Origin: Fictibacillus sp. BK138
GTDB lineage: Bacteria; Bacillota; Bacilli; Bacillales; Fictibacillaceae
Direction of reading: 5' to 3'
Length of the DNA: 64,000 nt
NCBI RefSeq assembly: GCF_004216955.1
Contig: NZ_SGXL01000001.1
Span: forward strand, 2,755,413-2,819,412
This document shows positions 35,541-43,754 of the stretch, piece after piece. Under the pieces are notes generated by a model. The model worked only from the letters and a program-made list of their open reading frames with translations. It was not told where the DNA came from and did not search any database. Position 1 is the first letter of the stretch. Every line of letters begins with the position of its first letter. The position numbers and the translations under genes were made by a program.

Positions 35541-35738
35541 TTGAATAAGGATCATTTTGAACTGTTTCTAGTTGAAGCTGCCATTGAAAACAGATTACAT
35601 CGCGTGGTATATACGGTTCCTTCAGTACCTGAGGCGTATGAGAAGTTTATGGGAGAAATAAAGAACAACCAGGATGTGCAGAAGATCAAATCACTTTCTG
35701 TAAAAAAAGGGACGATTCCGATCGACATTTTCAAATAA
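35541..35738 (+). CDS. 65-aa protein of unknown function
   Basis: TTG start with GAAGGGGG upstream. The product begins MNKDHFELFLVEAAIENRLHR; it is mixed alpha/beta with a basic C-terminus (KIKSLSVKKGTIPIDIFK). No Cys, no membrane segment. A terminator follows 20 bp downstream, which supports a real gene. Not recognised. Confidence 0.6.
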   Translation: MNKDHFELFLVEAAIENRLHRVVYTVPSVPEAYEKFMGEIKNNQDVQKIKSLSVKKGTIPIDIFK

Positions 35739-35757
35739 TATGATGACGAAGTGAAAG

Positions 35758-35788
35758 GGAACTTCCTTATTGGGGAGTTCTCTTTTTA
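35758..35788 (+). terminator. Intrinsic terminator of the 65-aa gene
   Basis: GGAACTTCC and GGGGAGTTC pair with one G-U, followed by TCTTTTT. Confidence 0.75.
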
Positions 35789-36013
35789 GTCCTTTTGCAA
35801 GAACGTCTGTCGTAAACATTTTGAAAGTAGTTGATTTCCGTTCCAGGTGCTCGCTTTCCTCGGGACGTGCGGTGAGCCTCCTGCCGCTCTGCGCCATTAG
35901 GAGTCTCACCTGTCACACTCGTCCCGCAGGAGTCTCGCACCTTCCACTCCAATCAACTTTACAAAGAAGAACGTCTTAAAAACTCTATAGCAACATCATT
36001 TTGATAAGAGCCT
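35788..36013 (-). mobile_element. MITE-like repeat, copy 3
   Basis: About 226 bp in the same orientation as copy 2. The right end (35989-36013, inward AGGCTCTTATC) matches the left end of copy 1; the left end is decayed. Core 35823-35961. It fills the gap between the 65-aa gene and the bile-acid symporter gene. Confidence 0.8.
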
Positions 36014-36032
36014 TTCGCGAACACTATTTCTA

Positions 36033-37007
36033 TTAGAAGGTATTGACTTCAGCTTCATGCAGCTCGTTCGCCGCGGGGGGTTCTTCTGTTCTTTTTCCCC
36101 ACCACGTGGCTAAGAGCGGCCCTGAGATGTTGTGCCATACGCTGAAGATGGCGCTCGGTACAGCTGCGAGCGGTGAAAAGTGAGCAACTGCGAGAGCAGC
36201 ACCTAGGCCTGAGTTCTGCATACCAACTTCTATCGAAATCGCCTTTTGATCGGCAAAATTCAGTTTTAATGCTTTTGCGATTAGAAAGCCGATTAAAAGA
36301 CCCAGCACATTATGAAGGACAACAATTGAGAAAATCAACAGACCTGTTTCAGCGATTTTCCCGGCGTTTACTGCTACTACAGCAGATGCAACGGCTACGA
36401 TTCCCAAAACTGAAATAAGCGGCAAGACGGCGATACTCTTCTCTACCTGCTTCCGGAATAGAACTTTTACAACAATTCCTAAAACAATCGGGACGAGCAC
36501 AATCTGTACGATTGATAAAAGCAGGTCCCCCGCTGAAACGGCAAGCCATTTACTCGCAAACAATAATGTTAATGCTGGTGTTAGGATTGGCGCTAACAAG
36601 GTTGATACAGAAGTTACCGCAACCGATAACGCTGTGTTTCCTTTCGCTAGAAACGTCATGACATTCGATGCTGTTCCACCAGGACAGCACCCTACTAAAA
36701 TGACGCCGACTGCCACTTCTGGCTCTAGACGGAAAAGTACAGCCAGTGCAAACGCTAAGAGCGGCATAATCGTGTATTGAGCAAACACTCCGATCATAAC
36801 GCTTTTTGGCTGCTGAAAAACGGCTTTAAAATCATCGAGCGATAAAGTCAGTCCCATGCTAAACATGATTATGCCCAGTAACAGCGCAATGTGGGGAGCG
36901 ATCCATGTGAATCCACCTGGAATAAAAAAGGCTAAAATGGCAAAAAGAATCACCCAAACTGCGAATGTACTGCCTGCTGCTTTACTTACTTTCTCTAGAA
37001 AACTCAT
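36033..37007 (-). CDS. Bile acid:sodium symporter (BASS) family transporter
   Basis: 324 aa. The start at 37007 has AAGGAGAG upstream; a longer frame up to 37253 runs through a 21-bp repeat array and is an artefact. About ten helices with the BASS motifs (VGVILVGCCPGGTASNVMTFLAKGN-type region and ISIEVGMQNSGLGAALA). Substrates of bacterial members include organic acids and pantoate-like molecules, taken up with sodium. Its promoter must lie near the array, since the array ends about 110 bp upstream. Confidence 0.92.
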   Translation of the reverse strand: MSFLEKVSKAAGSTFAVWVILFAILAFFIPGGFTWIAPHIALLLGIIMFSMGLTLSLDDFKAVFQQPKSVMIGVFAQYTIMPLLAFALAVLFRLEPEVAVGVILVGCCPGGTASNVMTFLAKGNTALSVAVTSVSTLLAPILTPALTLLFASKWLAVSAGDLLLSIVQIVLVPIVLGIVVKVLFRKQVEKSIAVLPLISVLGIVAVASAVVAVNAGKIAETGLLIFSIVVLHNVLGLLIGFLIAKALKLNFADQKAISIEVGMQNSGLGAALAVAHFSPLAAVPSAIFSVWHNISGPLLATWWGKRTEEPPAANELHEAEVNTF

Positions 37008-37116
37008 GGTTCTCACTCTCCTTTTATGAGAGTATAAACTAGTTATCAGAAATTTCAATATATATTCAGTTAAAAGTTGAAAATTGTTTGTTTCACCTGG
37101 CTCAAAATGTAAAATT

Positions 37117-37231
37117 GTTCGGTCGCGGCTGTTTTTTGTTCGGTGACGCCGATTTTTTGTTCGGTCAGCCATGTTTTTTGTACGGTCATGCCAAATTTTT
37201 GTTCGGTCGCGCCGATTTTCTGTTCGATTGG
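37117..37231 (+). repeat. 21-bp-type phased array 4 (core GTTCGGTC)
   Basis: Core GTtCGGTc begins at 37117, 37138, 37159, 37180, 37201 and 37222, all steps exactly 21 bp. The intervening bases are T-rich with a GCC/GCG motif. Because 21 is divisible by 3, the array reads as a 7-residue repeat (RTKNxxD) on the minus strand, which looks like a protein but is not. Confidence 0.9.
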
Positions 37232-37249
37232 TTACAGGAACCAACTCAT

Positions 37250-38122
37250 TCAATCACATGCAACATCCTCCAGCCAGTTATAGCGCGGCTTTTTCGCCAT
37301 ATGCTCTTTTCTCTTCTGCACCCCAAACATGCCATTCAGCGTTCCATAGAAATATTGAACGAAAGTGGTGTTGATTTTGCGATGTTTGTAGTGAAAAATG
37401 GTTGTTTTGAAGGCATCAATAACAACGTGGGTCATGAATTCCAGAGGCATATCGAAGTTGTACTTGTTATAAGCGAGACGGGCTTTCTGCCAGAACCTAT
37501 AAATCTCAATGGCTCTGTTGTAAAAAGGTTTTACCGCTTGAATGAATTCTTTTGGAACATTGTCAGGTGTAAAGGTTTCATCGAGGTCTTTAAGAGAAGG
37601 ATCATCCGGAGTTGTGTTTGTCGAGGCGCTTTCCTTACGTATGTTTATCTTTTGATCTTGATGATTTCTTAAGAGATTTATAGTTTCAGCCTCACATTTC
37701 GTTTGTTCAATCCTACTGTCACAAGGAGTTTCGTTTTCCTCACGCTGGATCACTCCTGTTTCAGACGGTGGATCAAAGCGATTAAAGACAAAGACATTAT
37801 GAGCGAAACCCCCACCTGATCGATATGTTTTGTGAACGGTGAGAATGCCGGCTTTCTTGGCTTTTCGCAGCATACGGATGATGGACGCCCTTGATACTCC
37901 CTCCCCCTTTTCACCGCTTCTTTCAACAAGCGTATCAATCTTTGCATTCGCCACACCCGGCACGACCACACTATATTGGCTCAACAGCTCAAAGGCTTTG
38001 AACTCAGACTTTGAGAAAAGCTGAGGATGATCGTCTAAAAAACGCTTCTTATGCTCATTAAACTCTCCCACATTAGTAAACTGGCTAAATCTTGTGAACT
38101 GCTTGATATTCCCTGCTCTCAC
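37250..38122 (-). CDS. Winged-helix DNA-binding protein of unknown role
   Basis: 290 aa. Residues about 45-110 form a winged helix: SEFKAFELLSQYSVVVPGVANAKIDTLV, then VSRASIIRMLRKAKKAGILTVH. The rest has a low-complexity acidic and Ser/Asn linker and a C-terminal domain rich in aromatic residues (EIYRFWQKARLAYNKYNFDM). Similar proteins are widespread in Bacilli, often in several copies, with no assigned role. It could bind DNA as a replication- or transcription-associated factor. Confidence 0.6.
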   Translation of the reverse strand: MRAGNIKQFTRFSQFTNVGEFNEHKKRFLDDHPQLFSKSEFKAFELLSQYSVVVPGVANAKIDTLVERSGEKGEGVSRASIIRMLRKAKKAGILTVHKTYRSGGGFAHNVFVFNRFDPPSETGVIQREENETPCDSRIEQTKCEAETINLLRNHQDQKINIRKESASTNTTPDDPSLKDLDETFTPDNVPKEFIQAVKPFYNRAIEIYRFWQKARLAYNKYNFDMPLEFMTHVVIDAFKTTIFHYKHRKINTTFVQYFYGTLNGMFGVQKRKEHMAKKPRYNWLEDVACD

Positions 38123-38334
38123 TCTATTTCCCCCTTAACAATTGACTCACCTATAAGTGGTTAGAAAACAGAGAAAAGAGCCATTAGAAAAAATATTTAT
38201 TTGCATTTGTAAAAAATAGGAAAAATATGTGATGGTTTCGATTTTTTATTTGATTACTGGTCTCAGCCTATGACCATCGAAATTATATCCATTTGAGTCG
38301 GACGATCCTGACTGATGTACAAATAACAAATACA

Positions 38335-38371
38335 AAAAAGCCAGCTCAAAAGTTTTCCTTTGAGCCAGCTG
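38335..38371 (-). terminator. Intrinsic terminator of the ABC-F gene
   Basis: GCTCAAAGG and CTTTTGAGC pair around 4 bases on the minus strand; TGGCTTTTTT follows. Confidence 0.8.
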
Positions 38372-38377
38372 ATATTT

Positions 38378-40108
38378 TTATAGTTCTTGTATAAGTTTCC
38401 TCTTTCTTTCCATAAACTCTTGTAAATCCTGATCGACTTGCAGGTATTCATCGGTACCTGTTTTACAATAACTGATCTTACCAAGCAGTTCAGTTATTTT
38501 ATTTTCGACCAATACAAGCTCATCAGCCAAATTCCGATCAGGCTGACCAATCGTCTCTGCCTTCTTTTCCTCATATTCTCCTAACCCCATCTCATAGCGA
38601 TTAATACGCTTATTCTCGATAACGAGCAGCTTATCGCAAAGCTTCTCCACGAAAAATCTGTCATGAGAGACGATGATGAGGGTGCCGTTAAATTCACTCA
38701 GTGTTTCTTCTAGCTGCTCCCGGCTTGGCAAGTCCAGATGATTCGTTGGCTCATCAAGAATAAGAACATCATAGTCTTGAAGAATCATCTGCACAAGCTT
38801 CACCCTTGTGCGTTCCCCTAAACTAAAATGAGAGATTGGCTTTGATAGTTTAGTGTTATCGATTCCCATGTTCGCAAAAATGGTTTCTGCTTTTCTGACT
38901 CGGTCCCGTTCCTCCAACACTAAATATTCATAGACGTTCTTCTCTTCAGGGAGATCACTGACGTCCTGTGATAAATAGGCGATTTTCATCGATTCACTTT
39001 TCCAGATCGAGCCCTTCGTTAACGGCTCTTCCCCCAGCAGCATCTTAATAAAAGTCGTCTTCCCTGCTCCGTTCGAACCGAGTAGTCCTACCCTTTCACC
39101 GTGCTTAATGTAAAAGTGACTCTTCTCAAATAGGATGTTGTCTCCAAACTGTTTCGTCAGCCCTCGTGCTTCAATCAGCCTTTTGCCTCTTTTACCGGCA
39201 GCATCAAAATGAAAGAACACGTCTGTCTCTTCTTTTGGTTTTTCCACACCCTTTTTGGACAACTCCAGATTCAACCGGTTCAGCTTCGACTTCACCTGTT
39301 TATCCTTTTTCCTCGCTTTCGCCCGTTCGAACTGCTTGAGACCCATCTGTCTGTTTTCAGATAGAGAGCCGCATTTACCCGCTTGTTTGTGTGCTTTTTC
39401 AGCAAAGTTCTTGATCGTGCTGACTTGTTGTTCGATCATCGCAACTTTTCTTTGCTGTTTTTCATAATCACGTTTCTGCTGTTCATACCGGCGGGTTTTC
39501 TCTATGCGGTATGCGGAGTAGTTTCCTTCGTATATAGTAAGCTTACCCTCTTCGATCTCAAAAATTTTATTCACCGTCTGATCCAGAAAACGGCGGTCGT
39601 GCGAAATGATGAGAGCCGCTCCAGTATATCGGTCCACTTCTTCTGTCAGCCATGTGATCCCCTGAAGGTCCAGATGATTGGTAGGTTCGTCTAGGATCAA
39701 GAACTCTGGGTGGTTTGCCCAAATCTTCGCGATCGATAACTTCAACCGCTCTCCACCACTTAGGTACTGAAACTCTTCTTTTTCAATAATTTTTTTATGA
39801 AGGCCCAGCCGTTTACTCGTCTGAAACAGTTCTTCTGCTGAATTCAATAATTCATCTTGCACATTCAGCGTATAATCTGTGGATTGCGGCAGATAGCCCA
39901 TCTTCAAGTTTGACGGCCACGTTGTGATTGATCCCCTATCATGCTCCACTCTTCCCATAAGCATATTCACAAGCGTCGTTTTCCCGCTCCCGTTCCAGCC
40001 GACAAGCCCGATTTTCTCACCTTGCCTGATTTCAAAACTTATATCTTTTAAAATTTCTCGTTCTCCAAATTTTTTCTGCAGATTCTTTACTTGTAATACG
40101 ATAGACAT
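38378..40108 (-). CDS. ABC-F family ribosomal protection protein (VmlR-like)
   Basis: 576 aa with two ATPase domains in one chain and no membrane segment. Walker A: GWNGSGKTT and GSNGAGKTT; signature LSGGERLKLS and FSLGERTRVK; Walker B LILDEPTNHLD twice. The ABC-F-specific linker between them (about residues 195-310, basic helical, KKDKQVKSKLNRL) reaches the ribosome's drug-binding site in resistance members. The leader with attenuator and short frames also fits drug-inducible members such as vmlR. Drug profile unknown. Confidence 0.9.
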   Translation of the reverse strand: MSIVLQVKNLQKKFGEREILKDISFEIRQGEKIGLVGWNGSGKTTLVNMLMGRVEHDRGSITTWPSNLKMGYLPQSTDYTLNVQDELLNSAEELFQTSKRLGLHKKIIEKEEFQYLSGGERLKLSIAKIWANHPEFLILDEPTNHLDLQGITWLTEEVDRYTGAALIISHDRRFLDQTVNKIFEIEEGKLTIYEGNYSAYRIEKTRRYEQQKRDYEKQQRKVAMIEQQVSTIKNFAEKAHKQAGKCGSLSENRQMGLKQFERAKARKKDKQVKSKLNRLNLELSKKGVEKPKEETDVFFHFDAAGKRGKRLIEARGLTKQFGDNILFEKSHFYIKHGERVGLLGSNGAGKTTFIKMLLGEEPLTKGSIWKSESMKIAYLSQDVSDLPEEKNVYEYLVLEERDRVRKAETIFANMGIDNTKLSKPISHFSLGERTRVKLVQMILQDYDVLILDEPTNHLDLPSREQLEETLSEFNGTLIIVSHDRFFVEKLCDKLLVIENKRINRYEMGLGEYEEKKAETIGQPDRNLADELVLVENKITELLGKISYCKTGTDEYLQVDQDLQEFMERKRKLIQEL

Positions 40109-40391
40109 GCAGCTTCACCTCGTTCTCTGTTATTAAAAAGGAGGCTAAAATAAAAAACCTCCCTGGAGACCAGAGAGGTTGTTACCGCAAATTTGCTTTG
40201 ACACGTATCCAAACAAACACACAAGCAGAAAGTTTTTTGTGTGAAATCATATTCGGAATAATGGTACTTGTGTACGCAAAATGGGCAGACTGATCCTATT
40301 CTCCAGGTCTCACTTATTATGAGTTAGCCTAAGAAAATAAGATTTTTCCACATCAGCGTAGTACCATTCCTTTCCCATATGACTTCTTACA
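40109..40391 (-). promoter_or_regulatory. ABC-F leader: antiterminator and short reading frames
   Basis: Transcript start is predicted near 40391. The bases CCTGGAGA (minus strand, 40300-40307) are complementary to TCTCCAGG in the terminator (40162-40169), giving a switch. A 22-codon frame (40310-40378, starting MGKEWYYAD) ends exactly at that antiterminator; a 4-codon frame (MVLR, 40353-40367) overlaps it. GGTACT segments at 40260-40268 and 40360-40368 also pair. Confidence 0.75.
40150..40180 (-). terminator. Attenuator terminator in the ABC-F leader
   Basis: AACCTC-CTGG and CCAG-GAGGTT pair around TCT with one mismatch; TTTTATTTT follows. The start codon lies about 45 bp further on. Confidence 0.88.
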
Positions 40392-40397
40392 ATTTAT

Positions 40398-40426
40398 AGT
40401 ATATTTTGGCAGTAACAGATTGTCAA
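40398..40426 (-). promoter_or_regulatory. Sigma-A promoter of the ABC-F gene
   Basis: TTGACA (40421-40426), 17 bp, TATACT (40398-40403) on the minus strand: a near-consensus promoter. Confidence 0.85.
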
Positions 40427-40505
40427 TTGTATTTAAAATAAAGGTATTTAACTCTAAATGTCTAATAGGAATAATATTCAAATTTTGTCGAGAGGTGAAA
40501 GAATC

Positions 40506-42047
40506 GTGAACACTGAAGTAAGTTTGTTCGGTTATATGCTGCAGATGCGCAGTCATCTGTTAGCGAATAAAATAACTGAGATTCATCAGCTAAGAAATCA
40601 TTCACCCGAACAAGACAGGAAAGAAATGATCGAATGGCGTAGCAAGCTCTTCCAGCACCTCGGCTATGCTTTAAGTGAAAACTATGAAAAAGCACAAGCC
40701 GAAATCCAGGACTGGGCTGATTTAAAAGAGCAAAAGGTTCCTCATGAATATTCGCTGACTTATTATTTAAACTCCGTTTTTTATTCCCGCAACCTTATCT
40801 TAAGCGTTTTAGAAAATGAAATAAATGACAATACCGTCTCATCAGCAGCTCTTCTCGAGATCTTAAAGGTGATCGATCCATTATTAGATCATGCAACAAG
40901 TTCATTGACCAATAACTATACGATGAATACATATCATACCGAAACAGATGAAGACTTGATTATTACGTTAGAAGAGCTGAAGGATTTTAAATTCGCATTA
41001 AATGAGGCCACGATTTTCGCGGTGACTGATCAGAACAACATCATTTCCTATGTAAATGATCATTTCTGTAAAATCTCAAAATACTCTCGGGACGAATTAA
41101 TCGGAAAAAACCATGGCGAGATCTTCAAGTCTGGCTATCATACGGAGGAATACCTTGATAACATTTTGCATTCCATCCACCAGGGAAAAGTGTGGAAGGG
41201 CGAAATCTGCAACAAAGCGAAAGACGGCACTCTGTATTGGGTGGATACGACCATTATTCCTTATTTGAATTATGACGGTAAGACGTATAAGCACATCTCC
41301 ATCCAATATGACATAACAGAACAAAAGAAAACGGAAGAAATGCTCCTCAAATCAGAAAAACTATCTCTTGTAGGTGAACTGGCAGCCGGCCTCGCCCATG
41401 AGATAAGAAACCCGCTTACTACGATAAAAGGTATGGTTCAAGTGCTTCAGGAAACGACCGAGGATAAGAAAGTGCTGTATTCGGACATCATCTTGACCGA
41501 AATCGACCGGATCAACTATATCGTCAGTGAATTTATGGTGCTGGCAAAACCGCATGCAATCTATTTTACGGAGTGCAGTTTAACAGATATTTTAAAAAAA
41601 GTGATCTACCTTCTAGAAGCCGAAGCGAATTTGAAGAACGTCGTCATCCTTCATGATTTTATAGAAGAAGACGTCACTTTGCATGGAGAAAAGAACCAGC
41701 TTACTCAGGTTTTTGTTAACTTAATAAAAAATGCGATGGAAGCATTGCCGAACGGCGGTATCATTCGCGTTTCCACTGCTCTAGTCAAAGACAAAGTCAG
41801 AATATCAATCGAGGATAACGGCGTAGGCATGACCGAAGAACAAGTGAAGAAAATCGGTGAGCCATTCTATACGACAAAAGCAACCGGTACAGGTCTTGGA
41901 CTTATGGTCAGCTATAAAATTATTCAGAATCATAACGGCAGTATCTCTGTAAAAAGTGAGCTCAACAAAGGCACAACCTTCGATATCACACTACCACTAA
42001 TTGAAAACAACGCTATGAGTACATACAGTTCTACCAATAAAAAATGA
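40506..42047 (+). CDS. Orphan PAS-domain histidine kinase (sporulation-kinase type)
   Basis: 513 aa from a GTG with GAGGTGA 6 bp upstream (an ATG at 40458 lacks a site). No transmembrane segment. A helical N-terminal region (1-150) is followed by one PAS/PAC domain (about 155-275), the HisKA helix with AAGLAHEIRNPLTTIKG (phospho-His near 300), and an HATPase domain with NLIKNAMEAL, DNGVGM and GTGLGLMVS. Architecture matches KinA/KinC/KinE-like kinases that feed Spo0F. No response regulator gene is adjacent. Confidence 0.9.
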   Translation: MNTEVSLFGYMLQMRSHLLANKITEIHQLRNHSPEQDRKEMIEWRSKLFQHLGYALSENYEKAQAEIQDWADLKEQKVPHEYSLTYYLNSVFYSRNLILSVLENEINDNTVSSAALLEILKVIDPLLDHATSSLTNNYTMNTYHTETDEDLIITLEELKDFKFALNEATIFAVTDQNNIISYVNDHFCKISKYSRDELIGKNHGEIFKSGYHTEEYLDNILHSIHQGKVWKGEICNKAKDGTLYWVDTTIIPYLNYDGKTYKHISIQYDITEQKKTEEMLLKSEKLSLVGELAAGLAHEIRNPLTTIKGMVQVLQETTEDKKVLYSDIILTEIDRINYIVSEFMVLAKPHAIYFTECSLTDILKKVIYLLEAEANLKNVVILHDFIEEDVTLHGEKNQLTQVFVNLIKNAMEALPNGGIIRVSTALVKDKVRISIEDNGVGMTEEQVKKIGEPFYTTKATGTGLGLMVSYKIIQNHNGSISVKSELNKGTTFDITLPLIENNAMSTYSSTNKK

Positions 42048-42049
42048 AG

Positions 42050-42084
42050 AAGATGTCCCTATGCCCGTTTGGGACATCTTTTAA
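42050..42084 (+). terminator. Intrinsic terminator of the kinase gene
   Basis: AAGATGTCCC and GGGACATCTT pair perfectly around 11 bases, followed by TTAATTTATTT. Confidence 0.85.
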
Positions 42085-42100
42085 TTTATTTAATGATGTT

Positions 42101-42260
42101 ACGGTACGTGTTTTTTATTTTTTTACACGTTCACGCCAAAATTAGTGAGTTTCACGCAGAAACTCTTACTTTCCACGCATATAGTCCCTAGTTTCACGCA
42201 AGAATCTTATTTTTCACGCAAGAACAGCCCTGTACCACGCACAATGTTAATCTCTCACTC
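42101..42260 (+). repeat. 21-bp-type phased array 5 (core TTTCACGCA) with header
   Basis: CACGC occurs at 42132, 42153, 42174, 42195, 42215 and 42236, with a decayed CACTC at 42256 (steps 21, 21, 21, 20, 21, 20). The header 42101-42131 (ACGGTACGTG, T-rich spacer, TTACACGT) matches those of arrays 2 and 6. It lies between two convergent genes. Confidence 0.9.
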
Positions 42261-42341
42261 TTTTATGTAAAAAATAAATTTAAAAGCTGACATTAAATGA
42301 TGAATTTAGCATCTTTTAAGTCAGCTCCCCAACTATTATTT

Positions 42342-43082
42342 TTATCTTTTATGTTCAAACACCCCGATAATCGTCTCAGCGAGCCCAGTTAAGTCTTTCG
42401 CATCCTTACCCGAATCACAGTCCAACCATTTGTAATTCTTTTTGCCTTGATTGACCCAGACAGTCAGATCATATTGCATGTTTGAATTCGAACAAGAATT
42501 CTCCAGCTTTTTATCCTTGAACAAATTCATGTAAATCATGTTTTTAAACACAATATTCTTTTCTTTGTTTGCAAGCTTTACTTTGTTCGTATCTATTACC
42601 TTCTCTAGGTTCTCACCATACTTCAGCAAAAAATCAACTCGATCTTCTTTCGCTGTATCATAACTCAAATTAAAAAGTGTGATACCCTCGATTCTATTAT
42701 CACATTTCTCTAGAAGTGCGGTAGTTTCTGTATTGGTTTCTATTACTCGAAACTCTTTGCACGTATCTTTTGTAACTTCTTTGCTCCCATATGCGTCTTC
42801 ACGGCTATCATGTGTATACTCGTACTTCTTGCCGTCAAATCGGACATCTTGATAGATTGGATCACCTTCTATAGTGCGCTGCATGATGCGGATTTCGTCT
42901 TTTTGCTTTTGAGAGACACGCTTTGAAAATGCTTGAAAACGATCTGCATTTTCTATTGCATTGTGCCCTATGACGACTTCATCCACATGATTTTCTACTT
43001 TATCAGTTTGTGTTCCTGTGTCTTGAGAACAAGCTGCTAAACATACTAAACTTGCAATCACCATTATCCAATTTTTCAACAT
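42342..43082 (-). CDS. Putative lipoprotein of unknown function
   Basis: 246 aa. Signal peptide with lipobox LAAC (Cys18) and a Thr/Asp-rich spacer after it. The mature part is mixed alpha/beta without a recognised domain; there are three further Cys, including a late Cys in WLDCDSGKD. It would be anchored to the outer face of the membrane. No conserved partner; the upstream GNAT is 11 bp away and on the same strand. Confidence 0.7.
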   Translation of the reverse strand: MLKNWIMVIASLVCLAACSQDTGTQTDKVENHVDEVVIGHNAIENADRFQAFSKRVSQKQKDEIRIMQRTIEGDPIYQDVRFDGKKYEYTHDSREDAYGSKEVTKDTCKEFRVIETNTETTALLEKCDNRIEGITLFNLSYDTAKEDRVDFLLKYGENLEKVIDTNKVKLANKEKNIVFKNMIYMNLFKDKKLENSCSNSNMQYDLTVWVNQGKKNYKWLDCDSGKDAKDLTGLAETIIGVFEHKR

Positions 43083-43093
43083 ACCACCTCTTT

Positions 43094-43666
43094 TTAAAGA
43101 TCGAATCTATCAAACTCTTCTTTTAACAGGGAGTACAGTTTTAAGTCTCGGTGCTCTCCTTTTGCGAACATCCCTTTTCGGATAACTCCCTCATATGTCA
43201 TGCCAATCTTTTCCATCACACGTTCTGACCCTATGTTCTCCATAAAACATCTGGCCTGAATCCTGACGAGATCCATTTTTCCAAACCCAAACCGAATAAG
43301 TTCATGGACGGCTTCTGTCGTAATGCCCTTCCCCCAATAAGGTTTTGAAAGAACATATCCGATCTCAGCATTATTGTGGTATGGTGACCATGAAACAAAA
43401 TCTACAGTTCCGATAAACTTACCGTTTTCTTTTAGTTCGATGCCCCATGGAGCAACCTCGCCTTTTTCGTATCGACCCAACACAAATTCAATAAATTCCT
43501 TTGTATCGTTTGTCGTTTTGTGCTTGTCCCACGTTACATATTTTGCCACATCTTCATCAGATCCATATTCAAACATATCTTCAAGGTCATCCATCGTTAT
43601 TTTTCTAAGTAAAATTCGCTCCGTTTCTAAGGACGGAATCTCTTTATAAATATCTTGCACATTCAC
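43094..43666 (-). CDS. GNAT N-acetyltransferase (RimJ/RimL type)
   Basis: 190 aa from a GTG at 43666 with GGAGGGG upstream; the TTG further up is that site itself. It starts VQDIYKEIPSLETERILLRK, typical of RimJ/RimL. Acetyl-CoA motif: GYVLSKPYWGKGITTEAVHEL; then ARCFMENIGSERVMEKIGM. Such enzymes acetylate ribosomal proteins, small amines or antibiotics. Confidence 0.88.
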   Translation of the reverse strand: MNVQDIYKEIPSLETERILLRKITMDDLEDMFEYGSDEDVAKYVTWDKHKTTNDTKEFIEFVLGRYEKGEVAPWGIELKENGKFIGTVDFVSWSPYHNNAEIGYVLSKPYWGKGITTEAVHELIRFGFGKMDLVRIQARCFMENIGSERVMEKIGMTYEGVIRKGMFAKGEHRDLKLYSLLKEEFDRFDL

Positions 43667-43754
43667 TTCGTTCCCCTCCAATTCTTTTAATCATTATACA
43701 TGAAAAAGGAAAATTATGGACATGTGTCGAAATTTGATTCAAGGGGGATGTTCT

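Noticed and set aside
35767-35952. Short proteins inside the MITE-like elements
   Set aside because: Each is the translation of the repeat core, occurs in several frames and lacks ribosome sites.
37010-37253. N-terminal extension of the bile-acid symporter (RTKN repeats)
   Set aside because: It is the translation of array 4; a good ribosome site supports the start at 37007.
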